DNA of 53,042 nt, from the NCBI RefSeq assembly GCF_900111605.1, contig NZ_FOIA01000024.1, positions 1-53,042 on the forward strand, given 5' to 3'. Below, piece after piece: positions 46,525 to 53,042 of this stretch. The position numbers and the translations under genes are program-made. This DNA is from Nitrosomonas marina (GTDB taxonomy: Bacteria; Pseudomonadota; Gammaproteobacteria; Burkholderiales; Nitrosomonadaceae). The notes under the pieces were generated by a model. It was given only the letters and a program-made list of their open reading frames with translations, had not been told where the DNA came from and did not search any database. The number at the start of each line of letters is the position of its first letter. Within the stretch, counting starts at the first letter, position 1.

Positions 46525-47904
46525 ATGCGCTATTCAAATATAAGCGGTGCTATTATTTTTCTCCTGTTTATTTGCTGGTCACCAATATTGACCGCACAGA
46601 ATACCGGTCAGGCGTTATGGCTGAATGTGAATGGTGCCATTGGTCCAGCTATCAATGACTATCTGCAGCGCGGTTTTGACAAAGCGATCGAACAGAACAG
46701 TCAGGTGATTATTTTGCAGCTGGATACACCGGGCGGACTCGACGCTTCCATGCGTGAAATAATTCGCAGCATAATCGCATCGCCCGTGCCGGTAGCTGTT
46801 TTTGTATCGCCCAGTGGCGCACGTGCGGCTAGTGCAGGTACGTATATTCTGTATGCTGGTCATATTGCCGCCATGGCGCCTGCCACAAATCTTGGAGCGG
46901 CAACGCCGGTACAGATCGGTGGTTTTCCAGGTTCGCCTGATAAAGACATGTTTGACCGGTCCCGGGACAGCAATGAGGAGGAAACACAACTTGCAGACCC
47001 CATGTCAAATAAAATCATCAACGATGCAGTGGCTTATATTCGCGGTCTGGCACAAATGCGCGGTCGTAATGCCGAATGGGCGGAAAAAGCAGTGCGCCAG
47101 GCAGCCAGCCTGACCGCTGAAGAAGCCTTGGAAAATGGTGTCATCGATCTTATTGCAGAAAATATTCCGGATTTGCTGGCCAAGATCGACGGCCGCACCG
47201 TCAATGTTCTGGGTAATTCTCGGACATTATCCACTCAGCATATTTCTATTGAGCATTTTGAACCCGATTGGCGTACCCGGCTACTGGCGATTATTACCGA
47301 TCCGAATATCGCCTACATACTGATGTTGCTCGGCATATATGCACTGATTTTCGAGTTTTCCAACCCCGGTATGATTTTTCCTGGTGTTGTGGGTGCTGTT
47401 TGTCTGGTGCTGGCGTTGTTCGCGTTCCAGGTACTGCCTATCAATTATGCGGGGCTTGCGCTGCTGCTTTTCGGTATTGCTTTCATGCTGGCGGAAGTTT
47501 TTGTGCCAAGTTTTGGTGCCCTTGGCATCGGTGGCATGATTGCATTCGTTATCGGTTCCGTCATGCTGCTGGATACGGGGGTACCCGGATACGGCGTATC
47601 GATTCCGCTGATTGTGACATTCGCTTTATTGTCAGCCGCGTTTTTCCTGCTGGTGTTGGGTATGGCGATTAAGGCGCGGCAGCGTCCGGTGGTTAGTGGA
47701 GCTGAACATATCATCCACTGCACCGGTGAGGTGTTGAATGATTTCTCTGGACAGGGGTGGGTCAGAGTCCAGGGTGAGCGGTGGGAGGCGCAGGCAAGTA
47801 CGCCACTCAAGCGCGGCGAAAGGGTTCGTGTGGTGGCGATAGACGGACTGGTTTTAAAGGTTGAGCCCTATTCAAATAAAGCTACTCAATTCATGGAGGA
47901 TTAG
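46525..47904 (+). CDS. NfeD-type membrane serine protease (ClpP class)
   Basis: A 459-residue long-form NfeD. Signal anchor ([15 protein letters not shown]), then a ClpP-like protease domain ([25 protein letters not shown] with the catalytic serine; the lysine is likely in the [13 protein letters not shown] segment), four or five helices and a C-terminal OB-fold domain ([20 protein letters not shown]). The long form cleaves stomatin-like partners, and the slipin gene follows five bases after its stop. Start at ATG 46525 with gaggtgg upstream. Confidence 0.9.
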   Translation: MRYSNISGAIIFLLFICWSPILTAQNTGQALWLNVNGAIGPAINDYLQRGFDKAIEQNSQVIILQLDTPGGLDASMREIIRSIIASPVPVAVFVSPSGARAASAGTYILYAGHIAAMAPATNLGAATPVQIGGFPGSPDKDMFDRSRDSNEEETQLADPMSNKIINDAVAYIRGLAQMRGRNAEWAEKAVRQAASLTAEEALENGVIDLIAENIPDLLAKIDGRTVNVLGNSRTLSTQHISIEHFEPDWRTRLLAIITDPNIAYILMLLGIYALIFEFSNPGMIFPGVVGAVCLVLALFAFQVLPINYAGLALLLFGIAFMLAEVFVPSFGALGIGGMIAFVIGSVMLLDTGVPGYGVSIPLIVTFALLSAAFFLLVLGMAIKARQRPVVSGAEHIIHCTGEVLNDFSGQGWVRVQGERWEAQASTPLKRGERVRVVAIDGLVLKVEPYSNKATQFMED

Positions 47905-47908
47905 TCTG

Positions 47909-48691
47909 ATGGAAATCGTATTGATTATTCTGAGTATCGTCATTCTTTTTCTCGCCAGTGCGTTTAGAGTACTGCGAGAATATGAGCGCGGCGTGGTGTT
48001 TCAGTTGGGCCGGTTCTGGAAAGTCAAAGGCCCGGGGCTCATTATTATCGTGCCTGTTATCCAGACCATGGTGCGTGTTGATCTCAGAACCATCGTCATG
48101 GACGTGCCAAGTCAGGATGTGATTTCACGTGATAATGTTTCCGTTAAAGTGAACGCGGTGATTTATTTCCGTGTGGTTAATCCCGAGCGCGCCATTATTC
48201 AGGTAGAAGATTTTGACGCTGCCACGAGTCAACTGGCACAGACGACTTTGCGTTCGGTTCTGGGTCAGCATGAACTCGACGAGATGCTGGCCAGTCGTGA
48301 CAAGCTGAACGACGATATTCAGAAAATTCTGGATGAACAGACGGAAGCCTGGGGTATTAAAGTAGCCAATGTCGAAATCAAACATGTCGACATCAATGAA
48401 TCCATGATCCGCGCCATCGCCAAGCAGGCAGAGGCCGAACGCGAGCGGCGCGCCAAAATTATTCATGCCGAAGGCGAATTGCAGGCGTCACAGCATCTGC
48501 TGGAAGCGTCGCAGGTGCTGGTCAAGGAGCCGCAAGCGTTGCAACTGCGCTATTTACAGACACTAACCGAGATTGCCGGAGAGAAAAATTCAACCATTGT
48601 TTTTCCATTGCCTATGGAGATCATCGTGCCGTTTCAAAAGATTCTTGAAAAACAGGCGCAAGAGCAGGAAAGCAAAACGGAAAGCGCTTGA
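47909..48691 (+). CDS. slipin (SPFH/stomatin-like protein)
   Basis: A 260-residue SPFH protein. The N-terminal membrane hairpin is [18 protein letters not shown] motifs follow ([50 protein letters not shown]), then a coiled coil ([20 protein letters not shown]). The start has ggagga eight bases upstream. It forms an operon with nfeD, the standard stomatin-NfeD pair, thought to shape membrane microdomains. Confidence 0.92.
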   Translation: MEIVLIILSIVILFLASAFRVLREYERGVVFQLGRFWKVKGPGLIIIVPVIQTMVRVDLRTIVMDVPSQDVISRDNVSVKVNAVIYFRVVNPERAIIQVEDFDAATSQLAQTTLRSVLGQHELDEMLASRDKLNDDIQKILDEQTEAWGIKVANVEIKHVDINESMIRAIAKQAEAERERRAKIIHAEGELQASQHLLEASQVLVKEPQALQLRYLQTLTEIAGEKNSTIVFPLPMEIIVPFQKILEKQAQEQESKTESA

Positions 48692-48722
48692 TTTTATTGC
48701 ACCCAACCGAATGGCCGGGTGA

Positions 48723-51700
48723 TTATGCCAGGTCATTCGAATAAAGCGCCCTGTCCATATTGGCTCTGATTTTTGCTAACAGCGGGTTATAGGCTTCGTT
48801 GGCGACCGGTCCGACAATTTTTTGTGCCAGATCCAGAAAATTTGTTTTGACGAGCTTATTTGGGTCTTTTGTGCCTTCAGCGTTGCTAACAGCGATAAGC
48901 CTGCCCATGATAAATTTATCAGCGCCGAGTTGCTGGTGCTTGGTCAAGCTTTCGACAATGATGAAACTATCCGGCATTTTGCCTAGATTGACCGCCTCGT
49001 CAATGCTGCTGTTGGTAATATCGATAATCGGAATGACGTCACGTCTATTCACATCGCCTTTTGCGTCCTGCCAGGTTCGTTTGACTTCCGTTTGAGTCTC
49101 GGATTTGGGTTTGGGCCTGGTTCTGCCTTCCGTAATCACGGGCGACAAGTCTGCGTGAACGATTTTTCCTGAATTTCCCGATTCGTCTTTTTCGAGATTG
49201 GAACGCCTGTCTCCGCCAAAAACGCCGATTTCAAAGTATGGGTTTTTACTGATATATTGACTTCTGCTAACTCTGGAATTGCTTTCATCTTTGCCTTGCT
49301 GAAATCTGTTGGCAAGCATTCCCGCTATAACCAACGCCTGCTCGCCGCTGTCCAGATAGAAGACCCGGTAATCGGTAGCGCTTAATTTGGAAATGACTTT
49401 TTTCTCATAAACGTCGTTTGTGTCTTTAAATTTTCCAGGGGTGGTGTGGTCGCTGTTGGGGTTGGTAGTGTTATCCAGTGTGGTGGCCGATAGCAGCATG
49501 GCATATTCCTGCAGTTTGTCGGTCATGTCTGCAGTTATCGCGAAGTGCTTGTTTTTCTCTTTTTGAGTTGGTGTTGAGACACCATCGAACAATGTGTTGC
49601 CTTTTGCCAATAAAATACCTGCTTGCTGAAGCTTGATAAGCATTCTGGATTTTAGCCACTCATAAACTCTTTTCTTTTCGTTCGGCGCATTACTGTCTAT
49701 TTTACGTTGTAAAACAATAAAAGCATGCCGCATGGCTGTTTTCAAGGCTTCGATATACAAGACCGGTTGCTTGGTGTCGGTTTTTAATGCATCCAGATCG
49801 CCGATTTTCGTTAAAGGGACGCCGGTTTTTTTACTGGCCAGATTCTCTACCAACGCTTTCAGGCCGGGCAAAAGCGACTCTACCGGTGTATAACCCGGCC
49901 ATAATCTGACAGATTCTCCGGTATCGGCTATGGTGGGTCGTTGAAAACCGAAACTGCCTCTTTCGGTTATTTTTATTTCCTGTCCTGGTGCCGAGTTAAA
50001 ATCAGTAGCAATATCCGGAAGGATTTGTTTCGTCGTGTCGTAATCAGTGTTTTTGTACCTGTACTTGGCGGGTTTGGGCACTTTTAGGATCAGGCTGGGA
50101 TGATCTTCCGAGCCGATGGCGTTTAATACCTGGTCTCCACCCGAAATCGAATTGATCACCGTACTTATTTTTGTTACCAGCGCACCTCTGTCCTGCAATA
50201 GCCCGTCATGAAAATTCTTGTTGGCGTATGTGGTGCTGATTTTATCTTTTAGCGCTTCTTTCTGCTTTTCAATTAAGGTATCTGTTATGGACGTGTCATT
50301 ATCAACGGAACGGCTGATCTTGGGAACAGTGGTCAGTTTGGGGTCTTTGAAAAACGTTCCTTTCGCCTTCTTTTTGTCGCTGGAGACGCCGATGATTTCC
50401 TGCTGGTCTTGCAACAGTTTAAGGTTGTGAGTAGGCAGTCCTGCCGAAGCGACTCCCTTTCGTCCTGTTCGGTAGGTGGCTGCACCTTTGGTTCCGGTTG
50501 ACTGTACCCAGCCTCCGCCCTGAAGATCAAGTAAAGCGGTGTTCAAAGGCTGGAGCAAATCTTTAGTATTGACGCCTTCCTGGGATAATAAATCCTTGTA
50601 CTGCTCATTTAGAGGGTGATCTTTGTTGCTTCTGGCATATTTTCCTTCACCCGTTTTCTCCCGGTCGAAACCCTGACCCGTGCCGGAATCAAACGAAGCG
50701 ATATGCCGGTGAAAAAATATCAGCATGGACAGAAAGTCATCTTTGATATTATCAAAACTGATATCTCCGAGTCCTGTCAGGTTTTTATCGCCCAGCAGCG
50801 CATATAAAAGCTGGGTGTATTTCTTCTGCGCTTTCCGGGCAGAAGAGCCCTTTATTGAAATATCGTAGTTGTCGTACCAATCTTCATTGGCAAACATGTT
50901 TAACCTGGTTGTGGCGCGCACTTCATCCGGTCTGGTTTTAAGCGCAGGGTCGGCTTTCGCAGTCTTGACCCATTGCTCAGCGGTGGCATTTCCGTTGTTT
51001 TCATCGAAGGCTTTTGCGAGTGCAAGCAAATGTTCTTTTTCCCAAGCGTTGATGCCTAACAGTTTCCCCCAGTCTGCCGGTGTGCTGTTTCCGGTTTTCT
51101 GGGCGAATGCCATACCGATATCTGCTTCGGAACCGGCCAGAGTTTCCGGTATGTACGCGCCTGAGAAAAGTAAAATGGTTTCGTCGGTGTGATTATTTTT
51201 CGCTGCTTTTTCCCATAGGCTCTTGATGTCCCCCAAGTTACAAATTTTTCCAACCTCTATCATGAATCGGGTAAGCCTGGCCAGAAAGTCATACTCCAGA
51301 CTTTCCAGAAAGCCGGTCGCACCCGTTAGACTGGGTTTGTCTTTGGTGGCCCTGGCTTTTTTCTGATAATCATTGATTTCGGCAATGCTTCCTTTGCCGC
51401 CGATCTTGTCGATTAGTTGAAGCGTATTGGCGACATGTTCGAGCCCGATATCGCCAAAGAGTTTGACGACATCTTCAATCGGATCTTTGCGGTGTTTTTT
51501 GTTGATCTGGTTGAAAATCTGCAATTGCTTGCCGAAATCATTTTTAAACAATTCAACGATTTTGCTTTTCCGCTCCTCGGTGCCGGCCAGCAAGGTGAGT
51601 GCGGTATTTTTTCGCAGCGGCTCGTTTTCCGTGTCCTTTTCATAGTTTTTAATAGTTGTTTTCTTTTGCTTTAGCTGGGTAAATAATAACTTGCGATTTT

Positions 51701-52601
51701 TTTTGTAAGGCTTTTTTATTTTGGCAAAGTCCAGCGTTTTTAAGGCGGAACCGGATATTGAAGAAGACCGGTCTTTTTCCAGGCTGTATTGAATGTCTTT
51801 GTCTTTTTCTAACGCTTCGTTGAAGCTGAAAATGGGTTTAAATAATTCTTCAAGTTTGCCGTATTTTTCGCGGTGTTGTTTTCCAACCAGCTCTATTTTT
51901 TCGTTGTATTCCTTGAGATCATTTTTAGCTGCAATGGCATTGGCAATTTGATCGAACGCATCGTTATATAATGCCTTGTATTCTATGAAAAGGTTTTCAA
52001 ATTTCTCGGTCAATTCATCCACTTTCGGTTGCGGGATCTCCTGAAAAGCCTTGATCACAGCTTTTAAAAAATCTACCGAACCGTTGGCGTGCTTGTTATA
52101 GACTTTGTCCCGGCCGCTGGCTCTGCGTTCGTTCAGGTCCTGGGTAATTTCTTTTATCTCGGTGTGCAGATTTATGGCATCTAAATAATTGCCGCTTTTC
52201 AGCTTTTCAATGGCTTCATCCTTTTTCGTTCTGACAGATTCCAGTTTCGCATCGGCATCGTATTCCAGTTGAATGACATGTCGCTGCACGACGTCTGTTT
52301 TTGTGTTCGCCTGGAGGCTGGTTTTTCCATTCCTGACTGCAGGCCGTGTACTCGCGGAAAACTTCGAAATGGCGCACTGCTGTTTTGTCCGGGTGCTGCC
52401 GCTGACCATTTCCCGAAAAGCAGACAGCTGCTTTACCTGTTCGCTGTTGTTGATTGTTTCACGCAGTGCGTTACGGGCAGCGGTTTCAGATCGGTTATCG
52501 ACAAACTGGGGATTGCTTCTATTAACATTCAGTTTTTTAGCAGTATTGATTACAGCGGATGTATTCTCATTTTCCGGTTTTTTGTCTGCGTGCGTGTTCA
52601 T
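48723..52601 (-). CDS. 1292-residue protein with a DUF4157/eCIS-cargo-like leader; possible PLP-fold C-terminus
   Basis: I know no family for the whole protein. Residues 32-66 (PQFVDNRSETAARN, then NNSEQVKQLSAFREM) strongly resemble the leader of DUF4157-type and other eCIS-associated cargo (consensus VDNRPEA...NNSPQVKQL), followed by VVQR at 104-107, the cut-like motif common in such proteins. Residues about 115-330 are a lysine-rich coiled coil. Middle regions show no known domain. The C-terminus has DSGEQALVIAG (1084-1094), PIIDITNS (D1194) and VESLTKHQQLGADKF (K1221), a spacing like the cystathionine gamma-synthase family. No signal peptide is seen. No injection-system structural genes lie in the window. 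Confidence 0.75.
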   Translation of the reverse strand: MNTHADKKPENENTSAVINTAKKLNVNRSNPQFVDNRSETAARNALRETINNSEQVKQLSAFREMVSGSTRTKQQCAISKFSASTRPAVRNGKTSLQANTKTDVVQRHVIQLEYDADAKLESVRTKKDEAIEKLKSGNYLDAINLHTEIKEITQDLNERRASGRDKVYNKHANGSVDFLKAVIKAFQEIPQPKVDELTEKFENLFIEYKALYNDAFDQIANAIAAKNDLKEYNEKIELVGKQHREKYGKLEELFKPIFSFNEALEKDKDIQYSLEKDRSSSISGSALKTLDFAKIKKPYKKNRKLLFTQLKQKKTTIKNYEKDTENEPLRKNTALTLLAGTEERKSKIVELFKNDFGKQLQIFNQINKKHRKDPIEDVVKLFGDIGLEHVANTLQLIDKIGGKGSIAEINDYQKKARATKDKPSLTGATGFLESLEYDFLARLTRFMIEVGKICNLGDIKSLWEKAAKNNHTDETILLFSGAYIPETLAGSEADIGMAFAQKTGNSTPADWGKLLGINAWEKEHLLALAKAFDENNGNATAEQWVKTAKADPALKTRPDEVRATTRLNMFANEDWYDNYDISIKGSSARKAQKKYTQLLYALLGDKNLTGLGDISFDNIKDDFLSMLIFFHRHIASFDSGTGQGFDREKTGEGKYARSNKDHPLNEQYKDLLSQEGVNTKDLLQPLNTALLDLQGGGWVQSTGTKGAATYRTGRKGVASAGLPTHNLKLLQDQQEIIGVSSDKKKAKGTFFKDPKLTTVPKISRSVDNDTSITDTLIEKQKEALKDKISTTYANKNFHDGLLQDRGALVTKISTVINSISGGDQVLNAIGSEDHPSLILKVPKPAKYRYKNTDYDTTKQILPDIATDFNSAPGQEIKITERGSFGFQRPTIADTGESVRLWPGYTPVESLLPGLKALVENLASKKTGVPLTKIGDLDALKTDTKQPVLYIEALKTAMRHAFIVLQRKIDSNAPNEKKRVYEWLKSRMLIKLQQAGILLAKGNTLFDGVSTPTQKEKNKHFAITADMTDKLQEYAMLLSATTLDNTTNPNSDHTTPGKFKDTNDVYEKKVISKLSATDYRVFYLDSGEQALVIAGMLANRFQQGKDESNSRVSRSQYISKNPYFEIGVFGGDRRSNLEKDESGNSGKIVHADLSPVITEGRTRPKPKSETQTEVKRTWQDAKGDVNRRDVIPIIDITNSSIDEAVNLGKMPDSFIIVESLTKHQQLGADKFIMGRLIAVSNAEGTKDPNKLVKTNFLDLAQKIVGPVANEAYNPLLAKIRANMDRALYSNDLA

Positions 52602-52748
52602 GGCTGTGATTCCTGGAACTTTGTATCGATTGGCAGTTTGCTGATTTGGTATTCTGAAAGCCTGTGTATTAGCACGAGAATAAGTCGAGATGTAAGCAAG
52701 AAGTGGTATTCGGTTTAAGTACTTTAAACCTAGTTCTACTTTGTCAGA

Positions 52749-53042
52749 TTACTCAAAAGCCACTTTTTGCCTGGCAGAAGACTTTTTAGCGCTGAGCCGT
52801 CGCCGGTGCCGCTTATGAATGATATCAGCCAGATCCTCGGTGGTAAGTTGTCTTTGCGGCAGCATGTGCGCTAATGCGGTCACCAGGTCATTGAAGGATA
52901 ACATCGGCCATTGCTTGCGCCCAAGCATCTTTTGCTTGACCAAGAATAGCGTTGCCAGCATGACCAGCGCCATGTGATGATGCCATGCATCCCACCGGCG
53001 TACTTGATAATCGGCCATGCCGCATTCGCTTTTCGCTTCATG
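52749..53042 (-). mobile_element. 3' end of an IS701-like transposase gene, running off the window
   Basis: The reading frame is open to the right edge. It starts there as HEAKSECGMADYQVRRWDAW; this is the KxExG region with the catalytic glutamate, followed by the HHHMALVMLA helix, as in IS701-family DDE transposases. The last 90 residues are the C-terminal tail (basic, HKRHRRRLS). The left end of the element is likely within 52700-52748 (candidate inverted-repeat sequence tctactttgtcagatta). It lies about 150 bp before the start of the large cargo-like gene. Confidence 0.8.

Noticed and set aside
48697..48721. Hairpin between slipin and the cargo-like gene as a terminator
   Set aside because: The arms cacccaacc and ggccgggtg have two mismatches in nine and no T tract.

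Overview
The window looks like a chromosomal segment of a betaproteobacterium, most plausibly an ammonia-oxidiser-like member of the Nitrosomonadaceae. The reasons are a moderate-to-low GC content, the gene order purM-purN-DUF3108-RsmB-like, the block dapF / DUF484-xerC / hslV-hslU, a RegBA-type redox two-component pair, and hopanoid genes of the hpnH/hpnB/hpnM/hpnN type. The genus is an inference from style and gene order; no rRNA gene or ammonia monooxygenase gene is present to prove it. I found no tRNA, rRNA or CRISPR array.

Layout. 1-1057: a strong terminator, a 269-bp MITE-like element with perfect 22-bp terminal inverted repeats, and decayed coding sequence. 1058-2413: hda and a HAD phosphatase. 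2504-6727 (minus): a four-gene operon (fatty acyl-AMP ligase, NAD-dependent reductase, acyl carrier protein, serine palmitoyltransferase-like enzyme) whose content and order match the Caulobacter sphingolipid genes. 7267-9452: an FAD oxidoreductase and a peptidoglycan-binding lipoprotein. 10007-15684: hopanoid genes hpnH, hpnB, hpnM and hpnN. 15721-22247: RsmB-like methyltransferase, DUF3108, purN, purM, a His/Gly-rich lipoprotein, a retropepsin-like protease and pyrF. 22359-29280: rapA, regA/regB and a ClC protein lacking both signature glutamates. 29374-33498: DAHP synthase, ispH, a probable ybeY remnant and an MFS/BT1-like transporter. 33738-39228 (minus): hslU, hslV, xerC, DUF484, dapF, a GNAT acetyltransferase and a small lipoprotein.

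39573-41290 is a scrap-yard: a group II intron with an internal deletion (5' part and truncated reverse transcriptase joined to domains V-VI), then an IS256-type transposase remnant that abuts a DevBCA-type exporter (41280-44091) and an EAL response regulator (44232-45461). 45880-48691 is a NUDIX-nfeD-slipin operon. 48723-52601 encodes a 1292-residue protein whose N-terminus carries the VDNR...NNS...VKQL-type leader seen in DUF4157-associated cargo of extracellular contractile injection systems, and whose C-terminus has motifs spaced like a fold-type I PLP enzyme. An IS701-like transposase runs off the right edge.

How the genes work together: the outer-envelope lipid theme is strong. A ceramide-type operon, hopanoid side-chain synthesis and hopanoid transport (HpnN with the MlaC-like HpnM), and a DevBCA exporter of the class that exports glycolipids lie within 45 kb. 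The best candidate for something undescribed is the 1292-residue cargo-like protein; second are the ClC variant with a RegA-like palindrome in front of it, and the sphingolipid-type operon in this lineage.
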